This document shows positions 7,759-17,135 of a stretch of 64,000 bases of DNA, piece by piece. The stretch is taken from positions 1 to 64,000 of the forward strand of contig NZ_JAJKFK010000002.1 in assembly GCF_021653975.1 (NCBI RefSeq), written 5' to 3'. The DNA is from Amycolatopsis sp. GM8. GTDB taxonomy: Bacteria; Actinomycetota; Actinomycetes; Mycobacteriales; Pseudonocardiaceae. The notes below the pieces were generated by a model, which worked only from the letters and a program-made list of their open reading frames with translations, made no database searches and was not told the DNA's origin. The stretch's first letter is position 1. The number at the start of each line of letters is the position of its first letter. The position numbers and the translations under genes were made by a program.

Positions 7759-8477
7759 GTTTGCGGTTGCGGGATCCGGGCCGGAACAACGGGGTGGCGC
7801 CGGAGTTCACGGTGGACCCGAAGCTGCTCGACGCGATCAGCCCCTCCGGTGACCGGGGCGGGATCGTCGTCGGGTCAGGGCTGAACGGCGAACCGCTGAC
7901 GATCTCGGCGCTGCGGTCGATGCCGACGCGCATCGTGCTCGTCGGTGGTCTGTACCTCGCGCGCCAGGTGGCGCTGCGGGCGATGGCGGTCGGCGCGTGG
8001 GTGGTGATCGCGACCGGGCGCCCGGCGGCGTGGCAGGTGCTGCCGCAGGCCGCGGGCAGCGGGCCGAACGGGCGGCCGTCGCCGCTGGTGCAGATCCGGC
8101 GGCTGTCGCCGGTCGAGCTGCCCCGGCCCTCGGAGGACGCGCCGCTGCTCGTGGTGACCGACGGCGGCCCGACGCCGCAGGACCTGTTCCCGCCGCGCTC
8201 GCCGTGGCAGACGACGGTGTACGTGCTGCCGTACCTGCACCCGCAGGCGACGACGATCGCGAACGCCGCGGACATCGTGCTGATGCAGCGGCTGCCGGTC
8301 GGCCAGTCCGAGCTGGCGGCGCGGATCTGGCGGCTGCCGCCGCAGATGATGCGCCAGCTGACCACGCTCAAGGACGATCAGGTGGTGGCGCTGGGCGCGA
8401 ACCTGTGGCGCCCGCTGCGGCTGGTCACCACCCAGAAGGAACAGCAGCTGCTGGGCCCGGTCCGCCGCGGCGACTGA
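7755..8477 (+). CDS. Unrecognised 240-aa T7SS-locus protein, possible degenerate FtsK/EccC domain
   Basis: 240-aa soluble protein. ATG at 7755 is preferred over an upstream in-frame GTG because GAGGA lies 5-6 bases before it and it overlaps the micro-ORF stop. Segments follow the order of an FtsK/EccC ATPase domain: VVGSGLNGEPL, then a strand plus Gly-rich turn (IVLVGGLYLARQ) where a Walker A would be, then LLVVTDGG like a Walker B strand, and a late ADIVLMQRLP...WRLPP...GANLWRP block. No GxxxxGK[ST] is present, so it would not bind ATP normally. This pseudo-ATPase reading is inference; the protein may bind EccC or substrates. Its TGA abuts the truA stop. Confidence 0.7.
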   Translation: MSLRLRDPGRNNGVAPEFTVDPKLLDAISPSGDRGGIVVGSGLNGEPLTISALRSMPTRIVLVGGLYLARQVALRAMAVGAWVVIATGRPAAWQVLPQAAGSGPNGRPSPLVQIRRLSPVELPRPSEDAPLLVVTDGGPTPQDLFPPRSPWQTTVYVLPYLHPQATTIANAADIVLMQRLPVGQSELAARIWRLPPQMMRQLTTLKDDQVVALGANLWRPLRLVTTQKEQQLLGPVRRGD

Positions 8478-9386
8478 TCAGCGCGCGTCGGAGGGGTCGC
8501 GGACGGCGCGGGTCTGCTCGGCCCGCGCCGCGAGTTCCTCGTCCGGCGGATAGTCCACCGCGGTCAAGGTCAAGCCGTGCGGCGGGGCGACGGCGCTGTC
8601 CCGGATCCGGCTCCGCAGCACGGAAACCGGCCAGTCGGCGGGCCGCCTGCCGTCGCCGACCATGAGCAGCGCGCCGACCAGGCTGCGCACCATCGAGTGG
8701 CAGAAGGCATCCGCGGACAGCCGGGCCTCGACGAGATGCGTGTCCAGGCGATGCCAGGTGAATTGCTGCAGTTCGCGGACCGTCGTGCTGCCCTCGCGCT
8801 GCTTGCAGAACGCCGCGAAGTCCCGCAATCCCAGCAAAGCCCCGGAAGCCTCGTTGAGCGCGTCCAGGGACAGCGGACGGCCCCAACCGAGAGTGTCGCG
8901 TCGTACCAACGGATCCACGCCCCACGGGGCATCTGAGACCCGGTAACGATAGTGCCGGCGCACGGCCGAGAACCGCGCGTCGAAGCCCGGCGGCGCGACG
9001 CGGGCCGACAGCACCCGCACATCGCCGGGCAGGTACCGGTTCCAGCGATGGCACATCCGCGCCAGATCCGGGATCCCGTGCTCGTCCACCGGCATCCGCC
9101 CCACAGCAGCGGGCAACGGCACGACATCGACGTGCACGACCTGACCGCTCGCGTGCACCCCGGCGTCGGTCCGCCCGGCCACCACGACCGAACGCGGCAC
9201 CGACTCCCCCGGCGGCTGCTTGGCGAGCGCGTCCTCGATCAACCCCTGCACGGTGCGGCGCCCCGGCTGCCGGGCCCAGCCGGAGAAATCCGTGCCGTCG
9301 TAGCTCAGGTCCAGGCGCAGACGAACGAGCCCGCCCTCCCTGGCGGGAGAAGCGGGCTCGTTACCTGGACTGGCGGCTGCCGTCAG
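8478..9386 (-). CDS. truA: tRNA pseudouridine synthase A, apparent CTG start
   Basis: Makes pseudouridine at positions 38-40 of tRNA anticodon arms. The catalytic Asp is in [27 protein letters not shown] near the N-terminus and [21 protein letters not shown] and [11 protein letters not shown] later are TruA motifs. The conserved YDGT block lies upstream of every in-frame ATG, GTG and TTG: the first such codon is GTG at 9251. The best start is CTG at 9384-9386, which overlaps the rplQ TGA (CTGA) with AAGGA six bases upstream, giving 302 aa. If only standard starts are allowed the gene would lack its first strand. Convergent with the upstream-numbered gene with zero spacing. Confidence 0.85.
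   Translation of the reverse strand: MTAAASPGNEPASPAREGGLVRLRLDLSYDGTDFSGWARQPGRRTVQGLIEDALAKQPPGESVPRSVVVAGRTDAGVHASGQVVHVDVVPLPAAVGRMPVDEHGIPDLARMCHRWNRYLPGDVRVLSARVAPPGFDARFSAVRRHYRYRVSDAPWGVDPLVRRDTLGWGRPLSLDALNEASGALLGLRDFAAFCKQREGSTTVRELQQFTWHRLDTHLVEARLSADAFCHSMVRSLVGALLMVGDGRRPADWPVSVLRSRIRDSAVAPPHGLTLTAVDYPPDEELAARAEQTRAVRDPSDAR
9324..9362 (-). terminator. Strong hairpin at rplQ-truA junction, inside the truA 5' end
   Basis: Perfect 11-bp inverted repeat (AACGAGCCCGC and its complement) around 17 nt that itself can pair CTCCC with GGGAG. It starts about 20 nt after the rplQ stop, where a terminator would be expected, but no U-tract follows. It lies within the N-terminal codons of the extended truA frame, so it could act as terminator/attenuator of the ribosomal operon, as a processing site, or as a translational control element for truA. 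Confidence 0.6.
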
Positions 9387-9940
9387 GACTCGTCCTTTTT
9401 GGACTCGTCGGCGGCGGTCTCCTCAGCGGCCTCGGTGGTGGCCTCCTCGGTCTCCTCGGCCTCGGCGGCGGGAGCCTCGGTGTCCTCCGTGGTCTCCTCA
9501 ACGGGAGCCTCGGTGACCTCCGTCGTCGCCTCGTCCTTGGCGAACCGGGTGTTGCGCGCCTTCTCGGCCTCGGCGGTCACGGTCTTCTCGGACACCAGCT
9601 CGATGACCGCCATCGGGGCGTTGTCGCCCTTGCGCGGGATCGTCTTGGTGATCCGGGTGTAACCGCCGCTGCGGTCCGCGAAGAACGGCCCGATCTCGGC
9701 CAGCAGCTTGTGCACCACATCCTTGTCGCGGATGACCCGCTGGATCTGGCGCCGGTTGTGCAGGTCGCCGCGCTTGGCCTTGGTGATCAGCTTCTCGGCG
9801 AGCGGGCGCATCCGGCGAGCCTTGGCCTCGGTGGTGGTGATCTTGCCGTGCTCGAACAGCGACGTGGCGAGGTTCGCCAGGATCAACCGTTCGTGGGCCG
9901 GAGATCCACCGAGACGGGGGCCCTTCGTGGGGGTGGGCAT
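9383..9940 (-). CDS. rplQ: 50S ribosomal protein L17
   Basis: 185 aa. Residues 1-~120 are the L17 fold ([40 protein letters not shown]). L17 binds 23S rRNA near the exit tunnel. An unusually acidic Glu/Ala/Thr-rich tail of about 60 residues ends KKDES, a feature common in actinomycetes. It follows rpoA by 70 bp in the classical alpha-operon order, and its stop overlaps the inferred truA start. Confidence 0.97.
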   Translation of the reverse strand: MPTPTKGPRLGGSPAHERLILANLATSLFEHGKITTTEAKARRMRPLAEKLITKAKRGDLHNRRQIQRVIRDKDVVHKLLAEIGPFFADRSGGYTRITKTIPRKGDNAPMAVIELVSEKTVTAEAEKARNTRFAKDEATTEVTEAPVEETTEDTEAPAAEAEETEEATTEAAEETAADESKKDES

Positions 9941-9976
9941 TGCTTCTCCTCGTTCAGCTTCGCGGCTGGCCGCGCC

Positions 9977-10004
9977 CGTCCACTATGGAAGTCCACAGTG
10001 GACG
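9977..10004 (-). other. Intergenic hairpin between rpoA and rplQ
   Basis: CGTCCACT at 9977-9984 pairs with AGTGGACG at 9997-10004 around a 12-nt loop, within the 70-bp gap between rpoA and rplQ. Too weak and without a U-tract for a full terminator; it may be a partial attenuator or processing site in the operon transcript. Confidence 0.45.
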
Positions 10005-10010
10005 AACGGG

Positions 10011-11072
10011 TTACAGCTGCTCCGTCTCTGCGTAGTCCTGGCCGTCGTCGTGGCCAGCATCGGAAATACCGTCGACGCTGTCGGACCAGCCTTCGCCGTC
10101 GTAGCTGGCGGCGGCGGCCGTCGGGTCGAACCCGGGCGGGCTGTCCTTGAGCGCCAGGCCCAGGCCCACCAGCTTCAGCTTGACCTCGTCGATCGACTTG
10201 GCGCCGAAGTTGCGGATGTCGAGCAGGTCCGCCTCGCTGCGCGAGACCAGCTCGCCCACCGTGTGGATGCCCTCGCGCTTGAGGCAGTTGTACGACCGGA
10301 CGGTGAGGTCCAGGTCCTCGATCGGCATCGCGTAGGCGGCGATGGTGTCCGCCTCCTGCGGCGACGGCCCGATCTCGATGCCCTCGGCGTCGACGTTCAG
10401 CTCGCGGGCGAGACCGAACAGCTCCACCAGCGTCTTGCCGGCCGACGCGACCGCGTCCCGGGGCGTGATCGACGGCTTGGTCTCCACGTCCAGGATCAGC
10501 TTGTCGAAGTCGGTGCGCTGCTCGACACGGGTCGCCTCGACCTTGTAGGTGACCTTGAGCACCGGCGAGTAGATCGAGTCGACCGGGATCCGGCCGATCT
10601 CCGCGCCCGCCTGCTTGTTCTGCAGGGCCGGCACGTAGCCGCGGCCGCGCTCGACCACGAGCTCGATCTCCAGCTTGCCCTTGCCGTTCAGCGCGGCGAT
10701 GTGCAGATCGGGGTTGTGCACGGTGACCCCCGCCGGCGGCACGATGTCCGCGGCGGTGACCTCACCAGGGCCCTGCTTGCGCAGGTACATGGTGACCGGC
10801 TCGTCCTCCTCGGAGGAGACGACCAGTTCCTTCAGGTTCAGGATGATGTCGGTGACGTCTTCCTTCACCCCGGGGACGGTGGTGAACTCGTGCAGCACCC
10901 CGTCGATGCGGATGCTGGTGACCGCCGCGCCCGGGATGGACGACAGCAGCGTGCGCCGCAACGAGTTGCCGAGCGTGTAGCCGAAGCCCGGCTCCAGCGG
11001 CTCGATGGTGAACCGGGACCGGATCTCGCTGATCGGCTCCTCGCCGAGGGCCGGTCGCTGTGAAATCAGCAC
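10011..11072 (-). CDS. rpoA: RNA polymerase alpha subunit
   Basis: 353 aa. The N-terminal assembly domain is visible ([25 protein letters not shown], quoted in pieces: [19 protein letters not shown]) and the C-terminal UP-element-binding domain ([34 protein letters not shown]) lies at about residues 255-315. A disordered acidic tail follows. Start is GTG at 11072. It acts in the RNA polymerase core as the dimer that nucleates beta and beta-prime assembly. Lies between rpsD and rplQ in the conserved alpha operon, but is preceded by a strong hairpin. Confidence 0.98.
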   Translation of the reverse strand: MLISQRPALGEEPISEIRSRFTIEPLEPGFGYTLGNSLRRTLLSSIPGAAVTSIRIDGVLHEFTTVPGVKEDVTDIILNLKELVVSSEEDEPVTMYLRKQGPGEVTAADIVPPAGVTVHNPDLHIAALNGKGKLEIELVVERGRGYVPALQNKQAGAEIGRIPVDSIYSPVLKVTYKVEATRVEQRTDFDKLILDVETKPSITPRDAVASAGKTLVELFGLARELNVDAEGIEIGPSPQEADTIAAYAMPIEDLDLTVRSYNCLKREGIHTVGELVSRSEADLLDIRNFGAKSIDEVKLKLVGLGLALKDSPPGFDPTAAAASYDGEGWSDSVDGISDAGHDDGQDYAETEQL

Positions 11073-11128
11073 TTTCTTCGTTTCCTTTCCTGCCGGCGCC
11101 CGCCATTTGACGCCGAAAGGGATGGCGA

Positions 11129-11158
11129 AGCGGCGGCACGCGGGTGCGTGCCGCCGCT
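11129..11158 (-). other. 13-bp hairpin between rpsD and rpoA
   Basis: AGCGGCGGCACGC (11129-11141) and its exact complement (11146-11158) flank a GGGT loop, starting five bases after the rpsD stop in the direction of transcription. The stem is very stable but is followed by CUUCGCC rather than U residues. It could be an attenuator reducing RpoA relative to ribosomal proteins, or an RNase processing site. Confidence 0.6.
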
Positions 11159-11163
11159 GTTGA

Positions 11164-11769
11164 TCACTTCGAGTAGAACTCGACGATCAGCTGTTCCTGC
11201 ACCGGAACCTCGATCTGGGCCCGCTCGGGGAGCTGGTGCACCAGGACACGGAGGTTGGACGGCACGACCTGCAGCCAGGCGGGGATGGGCCGAGACCCGA
11301 ACTCCTCCTTGGCGGCCACGAAGGGCAGCATCCCGTGGGACTTCTCGCGGACATCGATGATGTCCCACTTCTCGACCTGGTAGCTGGGGATGTTCACCTT
11401 GACGCCGTTGACCAGGAAGTGGCCGTGGCTGACCAGCTGCCGGGCCTGGCGGCGGGTGCGCGCGATGCCGGCGCGGTAGATCACGTTGTCCAGGCGCGAC
11501 TCGAGAATCTGCAGCAGGTTCTCGCCGGTCTTGCCCTGACGACGCGCGGCTTCCTTGTAGTAGCGGCTGAACTGCCGCTCGAGGATGCCGTAGGTGTGGC
11601 GAGCCTTCTGCTTCTCCTGCAGCTGCAGGAGGTACTCGGACTCCTTGACCCGGCCGCGGCCGTGCTGGCCGGGCGGGTAGGGGCGACGCTCGAAAGCCTG
11701 GTCGCCGCCGATGAGGTCAACCTTGAGACGCCGCGAGATACGAGTCGCGGGGCCGGTGTAGCGAGCCAT
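11164..11769 (-). CDS. rpsD: 30S ribosomal protein S4
   Basis: 201 aa. [15 protein letters not shown] opening, then the S4 RNA-binding domain at about residues 90-150 ([28 protein letters not shown] in pieces: [33 protein letters not shown]). S4 nucleates 30S assembly on 16S rRNA and in many bacteria autoregulates the alpha operon. This is the cysteine-free (C-minus) form. It lies directly between rpsK and rpoA. Confidence 0.98.
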   Translation of the reverse strand: MARYTGPATRISRRLKVDLIGGDQAFERRPYPPGQHGRGRVKESEYLLQLQEKQKARHTYGILERQFSRYYKEAARRQGKTGENLLQILESRLDNVIYRAGIARTRRQARQLVSHGHFLVNGVKVNIPSYQVEKWDIIDVREKSHGMLPFVAAKEEFGSRPIPAWLQVVPSNLRVLVHQLPERAQIEVPVQEQLIVEFYSK

Positions 11770-11792
11770 GTTCTCTTACTCCTCCCCGTTCC

Positions 11793-12197
11793 TCAGACCC
11801 GGCGCCGCTTGGGCGGGCGGCAGCCGTTGTGCGGCTGCGGGGTCACGTCCTGGATGGTGCCGACCTCGAGGCCGGCCGCCTGCAGCGACCGGATCGCCGT
11901 CTCGCGACCCGAACCCGGGCCCTTGACGAACACGTCGACCTTCTTCATGCCGTGCTCGGCCGCCTTGCGGGCGGCGTTCTCGGCGGCCATCTGCGCGGCG
12001 AACGGGGTGGACTTACGCGAGCCCTTGAACCCGACGTGGCCGGACGAGGCCCACGCGATCACCGCGCCGGTCGGGTCCGTGATGGACACGATCGTGTTGT
12101 TGAACGTGCTCTTGATGTGGGCGTGGCCGTGCGCCACGTTCTTCTTTTCCTTCCGCCGGACCTTTTTGGCACCGGCGGTACGAGCCTTGGGTGGCAT
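11793..12197 (-). CDS. rpsK: 30S ribosomal protein S11
   Basis: 134 aa. [36 protein letters not shown] and the C-terminal [18 protein letters not shown] are diagnostic; the last motif sits near the mRNA path on the platform. An N-terminal Lys/Arg tail precedes it. A clear CGAGGAG lies 12 bases before ATG at 12197. It is separated from rpsM by 219 bp that hold a 66-aa ORF rather than the usual short gap. Confidence 0.98.
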   Translation of the reverse strand: MPPKARTAGAKKVRRKEKKNVAHGHAHIKSTFNNTIVSITDPTGAVIAWASSGHVGFKGSRKSTPFAAQMAAENAARKAAEHGMKKVDVFVKGPGSGRETAIRSLQAAGLEVGTIQDVTPQPHNGCRPPKRRRV

Positions 12198-12216
12198 GTG
12201 CGGGTGATTCTCCTCG

Positions 12217-12413
12217 TTAGCGCGAGTTGTCCTGGCGAGCGGCGGCGGTGGCTTCCCTGCGCGCTTCCTGCTGCCCGCGCCGGATCACGGAACCGGCGTC
12301 GGTGTACAGCTGGCGCAGGGCCATCGGGCGGGCGTAGAGAGCCTTCGGCGATACGCACGACGTGCGAGAGAGGCGTTGTCCGCCCATCTGCACGACCTTC
12401 TTGCCCTGGACGC

Positions 12414-12417
<4 letters not shown>
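12217..12417 (-). CDS. Unrecognised 66-aa ORF between rpsM and rpsK
   Basis: The gap between rpsM and rpsK is exactly filled by a 66-codon frame. Its GTG (12415-12417) overlaps the rpsM stop as GTGA and its TAA lies immediately before the rpsK ribosome-binding site. About 86 percent of its codons end in G or C, as in real genes here. The product is very basic: [12 protein letters not shown] at the start, a central [17 protein letters not shown] segment, and a charged helix-like tail ([17 protein letters not shown]). There is one cysteine and no membrane segment. Its operon position suggests a ribosome-associated small protein, but no family is recognised. Confidence 0.68.
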
Positions 12418-12794
<377 letters not shown>

Positions 12795-13004
12795 GGCGGC
12801 TACTGCTCCTTCGTGGTTTCTGTTCGCTCCAGGTGTGCCCCCCGTCCGGTTCCGGGACCGACTCGCTGTCGTGCCACCCGCTTGCGCGGCTGGTGTCCCG
12901 GCCCCGGCCTGGAGACCGGGGGTGTGCCGGACCGCTCGCGCGGCCCGGCAGGTACGGGGAGGGTTGTCTTCGCTGTCAATCCGCTCTGCGCGGAGTGCGC
13001 GCGA

Positions 13005-13118
13005 TCAGCCCTGACGCTGCTTGTGACGCAGGTTCTCGCAGATCACCATGATCCGGCCGTGACGGCGGATCACCTTGCACTTGTCGCAGATCTTCTTGAC
13101 GCTCGGCTGAACCTTCAC
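13005..13118 (-). CDS. rpmJ: 50S ribosomal protein L36, zinc-binding form
   Basis: 37 aa from GTG at 13118, too short for most ORF listings. The zinc ribbon is intact: C11, C14, C27 and H32 in [11 protein letters not shown]...[11 protein letters not shown]. The start follows AGGAGAC. This is the C-plus form, which is expected under zinc sufficiency; zinc-free paralogues exist in some actinobacteria but none is seen here. It lies between infA and rpsM as usual. The 210 bp before rpsM show no gene, only a weak TCCGC/GCGGA hairpin near 12980. Confidence 0.97.
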   Translation of the reverse strand: MKVQPSVKKICDKCKVIRRHGRIMVICENLRHKQRQG

Positions 13119-13151
13119 GTCTCCTGCTTCCTTATGCGTTGCTCACCGTCA

Positions 13152-13373
13152 TCACTTGTAGCGGTAGACGATGCGACCACGGGACAAGTCGTAGGGCGAG
13201 AGCTCCACGACGACCCTGTCCTCGGGCAGGATGCGGATGTAGTGCTGCCGCATCTTGCCGCTGATGTGCGCCAGGACCTTGTGGCCGTTCTCCAACTCGA
13301 CTCGGAACATCGCGTTGGGGAGTGGCTCGACCACGCGACCCTCGACCTCGATGGCCCCGTCTTTCTTAGCCAT
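13152..13373 (-). CDS. infA: Translation initiation factor IF-1
   Basis: 73-aa S1-type OB-fold protein, essentially the family length. [26 protein letters not shown], given in pieces as IEVEGRVVE and [13 protein letters not shown], then [16 protein letters not shown] and [15 protein letters not shown] are textbook. ATG at 13373 begins the family alignment; GGAGGAC precedes it. IF-1 occupies the 30S A site during initiation. It is first in the infA-rpmJ-rpsM run. Confidence 0.98.
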   Translation of the reverse strand: MAKKDGAIEVEGRVVEPLPNAMFRVELENGHKVLAHISGKMRQHYIRILPEDRVVVELSPYDLSRGRIVYRYK

Positions 13374-13505
13374 GTCCTCCGCGTTTCGTGATAATGGCTG
13401 AGCACCGTTTTTGCCTGCCTTGGTGGTGCCGGCGCAGCCGCCACCCCGACTCCAAAGACGCAAAATTTTCACGAGCGCGCTGGACCCGGCGTGCTGGGTA
13501 CGCCG

Positions 13506-13535
13506 ACTAGACAGTCTACGCACCCCGTGTCGCAA
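13506..13535 (-). promoter_or_regulatory. Candidate infA promoter
   Basis: On the minus strand TTGCGA (13530-13535) is followed 18 bases later by TCTAGT (13506-13511); TAGACT (13513-13518), a common actinobacterial -10, overlaps it. Which hexamer is used cannot be decided, and the TAGAC-T-GTCTA sequence is itself palindromic. The infA ATG lies about 130 bases downstream, leaving a leader that includes a C-rich stretch and a run of A/T near 13465. Confidence 0.4.
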
Positions 13536-13574
13536 CGTGCGAGGCGGGGTGACGTGTGTTAAACGAGCGTTGGC

Positions 13575-14399
13575 TCAGTCTTGTTCCGGGGCCGTCAAGA
13601 CCCACGGGCCGTCCGCCGTGATGGCGACGGTGTGCTCCCAGTGCGCGGCGCGGGAACCGTCGGCGGTGACGACCGTCCAGCCGTCTTCCAGCTCGATGGT
13701 CTCGTTGGTGCCGCTGGTCAGCATGGGTTCGATGGCCAGCGCCATGCCGACCTCGAGGCGCGGGCCGCGGCCCGGCTTGCCGACGTTCGGCAGGAACGGG
13801 TCCATGTGCATCTCGCGCCCGATGCCGTGGCCGCCGTACTCGATGATCTGGCCGTAGTCGACCCCGTCGGCCGCCGCGGCGGTGTTCGCCGCGGTCTGCA
13901 CGGCGTTCGAGATGTCGGTGAGCTTCGCGTCCGGCACCGCGGCCCTGATGCCGGCCCACATCGCGGCCTCGGTGGCCGCGGACAGCGCCAGGTCGGCCGC
14001 CGAAACCGAGCCGATGGCCAGCGTGACGGCGGAGTCGCCGTGCCAGCCGTCCAGGATGGCACCGCAGTCGATCGAGATCAGGTCACCGTCGGCCAGCACC
14101 GCGGACTTCGCCGGGATGCCGTGCACGATCTGGTTGTTCACCGAGGCGCAGATCGAGGCCGGGAAGCCGTGGTAGCCCTTGAACGAGGGCACCGCGCCGG
14201 CGTCCCGGATGGTCTGCTCGGCCAGCTCGTCGAGCTCGCCGGTGCTGACCCCCGGCTTCGCCGTCTCGGCCATCAGCATGAGGGCCTTGCGGACGACGAG
14301 GCCCGCCGCCCGCATGGACTCCAGCTGGGCGCGCGTCTTGATCTCGATCGAGTTCCGCCGTCGCAGCAGCTTCAACACCCGGTACGCGCCCCGGTTCAC
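13575..14399 (-). CDS. map: Type I methionine aminopeptidase (housekeeping paralogue 2)
   Basis: 274 aa. Metal ligands are visible: D in SIDCGAI, D in [10 protein letters not shown] in [13 protein letters not shown] in AIEPMLT and E in WEHTVAI. GTG at 14397-14399 overlaps the adk stop as GTGA. The secY-adk-map-infA order is the standard bacterial arrangement, so this is the housekeeping copy. The second copy at 3647 is more divergent around the active site (GIGRTMHEDLHVSNKG). Confidence 0.96.
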   Translation of the reverse strand: MNRGAYRVLKLLRRRNSIEIKTRAQLESMRAAGLVVRKALMLMAETAKPGVSTGELDELAEQTIRDAGAVPSFKGYHGFPASICASVNNQIVHGIPAKSAVLADGDLISIDCGAILDGWHGDSAVTLAIGSVSAADLALSAATEAAMWAGIRAAVPDAKLTDISNAVQTAANTAAAADGVDYGQIIEYGGHGIGREMHMDPFLPNVGKPGRGPRLEVGMALAIEPMLTSGTNETIELEDGWTVVTADGSRAAHWEHTVAITADGPWVLTAPEQD

Positions 14400-14950
14400 C
14401 GTCGGGCGTGCAGGGCGTCGAGCACGCGGGCGGAGACGTCGTCGACGTCGCCGACGCCGTCGACCTTGATCAGCACATCGTGGTAGTAGTCCAGCAGCGG
14501 CGCGGTCTCCGACCAGTACACCTGCTGGCGGCGGCGGATGACGTCCTCGGTGTCGTCCCCGCGGCCACGCGAGAGCAGCCGGCTGACCACGACCTCTTCG
14601 GGCACCTCGAGCTGGATCACCGCGTCGAGCTTGAAGTCCGACTCGGCCAGCAGGTTGCCGAGCACTTCGGCCTGCTTGGCGTTGCGCGGGAACCCGTCGA
14701 GCAGGAAACCGTCCGCCGCGTCGGGCTCGGCCAGCCGCTCGCGCACCATCTCGTTGGTCACGGTGTCGGGCACCAGCTCACCCGAGTCGAGGTAGCGCTT
14801 GGCCTCCTCGCCGAGCGGCGTGCCCTCGGACACGTGCCTGCGGAACAGATCGCCGGTCGAGATGTGCGGCACCGAGAGTTTCTGGGACAGCGCGTCCGCC
14901 TGAGTGCCCTTTCCCGCTCCGGGCGGACCGACAAGAACCACGCGCGTCAT
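14396..14950 (-). CDS. adk: Adenylate kinase
   Basis: 184 aa; interconverts ATP + AMP and 2 ADP. The P-loop GPPGAGKGT is at residues 8-16, the AMP-binding region HISTGDLFR and FLLDGFPRN follow, and the LID is the short actinobacterial type without a zinc finger ([15 protein letters not shown]). ATG overlaps the secY stop as ATGA, and its own stop overlaps map, so the three are translationally coupled. Confidence 0.98.
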   Translation of the reverse strand: MTRVVLVGPPGAGKGTQADALSQKLSVPHISTGDLFRRHVSEGTPLGEEAKRYLDSGELVPDTVTNEMVRERLAEPDAADGFLLDGFPRNAKQAEVLGNLLAESDFKLDAVIQLEVPEEVVVSRLLSRGRGDDTEDVIRRRQQVYWSETAPLLDYYHDVLIKVDGVGDVDDVSARVLDALHARR

Positions 14951-16254
14951 CGCAGAAACCCTTCGTAGTTGCGCTGCATCAGCTGGCTTTCGATCTGCTT
15001 GACGGTGTCGAGACCGACACCGACCATGATCAGCACAGCCGTCCCGCCGAACGGGAAGCTCTGGTTGTTGCCCTGCTGGGTCATCGACAGGAAGAAGTTC
15101 GGCAGGATCGCGATGATGCCGAGGTAGATCGACCCGGGCAGGGTGATCCGGCCCAGCACGAAGTTCAGGTACTCGGCGGTCGGCCGTCCGGGGCGGATGC
15201 CCGGGATGAACCCGCCGAACTTCTTCATCTCCTCCGCGCGCTCGTCCACGTTGAACGTGATCGTGATGTAGAAGTACGTGAAGAAGATGATCAGCGCGAA
15301 GTACAGCAGGATGTGCACCCAGCTGCCCTGGTTGACCACGTAGTTCTGCAGGAACACCTGCCAGCCCGACGAGCTGGTCGGGTTGCCGACGAGCCTGCTG
15401 ATGAGGTCGGGCAGGTACAGCAGCGACGACGCGAAGATGACCGGGATGACACCGGCCTGGTTCACCTTGATCGGCAGGTAGGTCGAGGTGCCGCCGTACA
15501 TCCGGCGGCCGATCATGCGCTTGGCGTACTGCACCGGGATCCGGCGCTGGCCCTGCTCGACGAAGATGACGCTGGCGATGATCACCAGGCCGAACACGAT
15601 GACGAAGGCGAAGACGAGGCCGCCCTGGCTGTTGAGGATGTTGATGCCCTCGGCCGGGATGCGGGCCGCGATGTTCAGGAAGATCAGCACCGACATGCCG
15701 TTGCCGACACCGCGCTCGGTGATGAGCTCACCCAGCCACATCATCACCGCGGTGCCCGCGGTCATCGTGATGACGATGATCGCCAGCGACCAGATGCTGT
15801 TGTCCGGGATGATCGACTGGGTGCAGTTCGGGAACAGCTGACCGCGGTCGGCGAGCGCCACGACACCGGTGGCCTGCAGGATCGCCAGCGCGATCGTCAG
15901 GTACCGGGTGTACTGCGTGAGCTTGTTCTGGCCGGCCTGGCCTTCCTTCTTCAGTTCCTCGAAGCGCGGGATCACCACGGTGAGCAGCTGGATGATGATG
16001 CTCGCCGTGATGTACGGCATGATGCCCGTCGAGAAGATCGACAGCTGCAGGAGCGCACCACCGCTGAACAGGTTCAGCAGCGAGTAGATGCCGGACGAGT
16101 CGGCCTGCGCGCCACATGCCTGCACGTTGGGGTAGGAGATCCCGGGCGCCGGCGTGACCGCACCGATCCGGTACACGGCCACGATCATCAACGTGAACAG
16201 GATCTTCTTGCGCAGGTCCGGCGTAGCGAAGGCCGAGCGGAAGGCGCTGAGCAC
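14947..16254 (-). CDS. secY: Protein translocase subunit SecY
   Basis: 435-aa channel of the Sec translocon with ten membrane helices. Diagnostic stretches include [12 protein letters not shown] near the start, the plug region [24 protein letters not shown] (in pieces [18 protein letters not shown]), [12 protein letters not shown], and [19 protein letters not shown] at 16254 is chosen because GAGGAGG lies seven bases upstream and the family starts here; an earlier in-frame ATG adds 12 atypical residues. It heads the secY-adk-map unit and has its own leader. Confidence 0.97.
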   Translation of the reverse strand: MLSAFRSAFATPDLRKKILFTLMIVAVYRIGAVTPAPGISYPNVQACGAQADSSGIYSLLNLFSGGALLQLSIFSTGIMPYITASIIIQLLTVVIPRFEELKKEGQAGQNKLTQYTRYLTIALAILQATGVVALADRGQLFPNCTQSIIPDNSIWSLAIIVITMTAGTAVMMWLGELITERGVGNGMSVLIFLNIAARIPAEGINILNSQGGLVFAFVIVFGLVIIASVIFVEQGQRRIPVQYAKRMIGRRMYGGTSTYLPIKVNQAGVIPVIFASSLLYLPDLISRLVGNPTSSSGWQVFLQNYVVNQGSWVHILLYFALIIFFTYFYITITFNVDERAEEMKKFGGFIPGIRPGRPTAEYLNFVLGRITLPGSIYLGIIAILPNFFLSMTQQGNNQSFPFGGTAVLIMVGVGLDTVKQIESQLMQRNYEGFLR

Positions 16255-16434
16255 GCGGGGGACCTCCTCGGCGTCGCCGGCGCTTGTCACCGGCGATCGG
16301 CTTGGCCGGCCAAGGGTGTGGCCGGCAGGAACAACTGTCTGGCGGGCAAGCCAGGAGCGCTTCAGGACAGACTTGTCCCGCAGCGTGCTGCCGACTCTAA
16401 CAGCGGTAGCGGGCCTGCCTGAGCGCAGGTTGCC
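16255..16434 (-). promoter_or_regulatory. secY leader with candidate promoter and hairpins
   Basis: The 180 bp upstream of secY contain TAGAGT (16394-16399, minus), a plausible -10 with no clear -35. Downstream of it the leader carries three hairpins: GGACA/TGTCC at 16365-16378, CTGGC/GCCAG at 16339-16354, and the 14-bp palindrome CTTGGCCGGCCAAG at 16301-16314. A leader with stacked hairpins before secY could be a control point for the secY-adk-map unit, which here is cut off from the spc operon. Confidence 0.4.
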
Positions 16435-17040
16435 TTAAGGCCCCGGTTCCGGCGCGATGTACTCGTCCGGAGCAGGGCCGCGTACCGGTAGCGCGGCCAG
16501 CACCACGGCACCGATGGCCAGCAGCACCGCCGCGAATTCCAGCCAGAATCCCGCGCCGAGGCCCGCACGGACCCCGAGTCCCGGATCGCCGCTCAGCTGG
16601 ACCGTGCTGATTACGCTGTTGGCGTACACCGCGATGGTGGCCACGGTGCCGGCGAGGAACGCGGCCCCGATCGCGCCGGACAGCACGGCGAGCGACCGGG
16701 CTCCGGCGGGGGCGGCCTGTAGGGCGGCGACGAGCGCGAAGATGGCCGCGATGATCAGGAAAGCGCCGGCCACGGCGAGCGGATAGCCGTTCTGCGCGAC
16801 CCCGGGGACTCGCAGTCCCGAAACCGCGTTGGCCGTCACCGTCCAGCCGCTGATCGTGGTGGTGATGGCGGTGCGCCCGGCGAGGCTCAGCTCGATGTAC
16901 ACCAGGGGCAGGAACGAGCCGACGATGGCGAGCGCCGCCGCCACCGCGCATACCAGCACGCCGAGCAACCGCCTGCCGAACCAGGACGGCGGCGCGGACG
17001 GCGGCGGTACGTCCCCGGCTGGGGCCTCCCCCTCGGTCAT
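16435..17040 (-). CDS. Unrecognised 201-aa four-helix membrane protein
   Basis: Starts MTEGEAPAGDVPPPSAPP, a short cytosolic Pro-rich segment, then membrane helices at about residues 24-45, 87-107, 117-137 and 166-186, with an extracytoplasmic loop between the first two (RTAITTTISGWTV). ATG at 17040 is preferred over GTG at 17067 because it begins directly after a non-coding stretch and suits the N-terminus. It lies alone between the rplO terminator and the secY leader, an insertion in the usual rplO-secY order. I do not recognise a family or function. Confidence 0.75.
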   Translation of the reverse strand: MTEGEAPAGDVPPPSAPPSWFGRRLLGVLVCAVAAALAIVGSFLPLVYIELSLAGRTAITTTISGWTVTANAVSGLRVPGVAQNGYPLAVAGAFLIIAAIFALVAALQAAPAGARSLAVLSGAIGAAFLAGTVATIAVYANSVISTVQLSGDPGLGVRAGLGAGFWLEFAAVLLAIGAVVLAALPVRGPAPDEYIAPEPGP

Positions 17041-17080
17041 CCACCGATCCTGGCACGCCGGTACCACCCGGACAACGAGA

Positions 17081-17108
17081 ACGGCCCGCCGGAAACCCGG
17101 CGGGCCGT
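17081..17108 (-). terminator. Terminator-like hairpin after rplO
   Basis: Perfect 12-bp stem (ACGGCCCGCCGG and complement) with a four-base loop, 27 bp after the rplO stop in the minus direction, followed by UUCUCGUU. It most likely ends the S10-spc ribosomal transcript and separates it from the small membrane protein and secY. Confidence 0.8.
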
Positions 17109-17135
17109 CTTGCCTATGTCAAGTCTTGTCAAGTA

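Noticed and set aside
14255..14399. Alternative later start for the second map
   Set aside because: GTG at 14399 overlaps adk in the normal coupled way and later starts would remove conserved residues.
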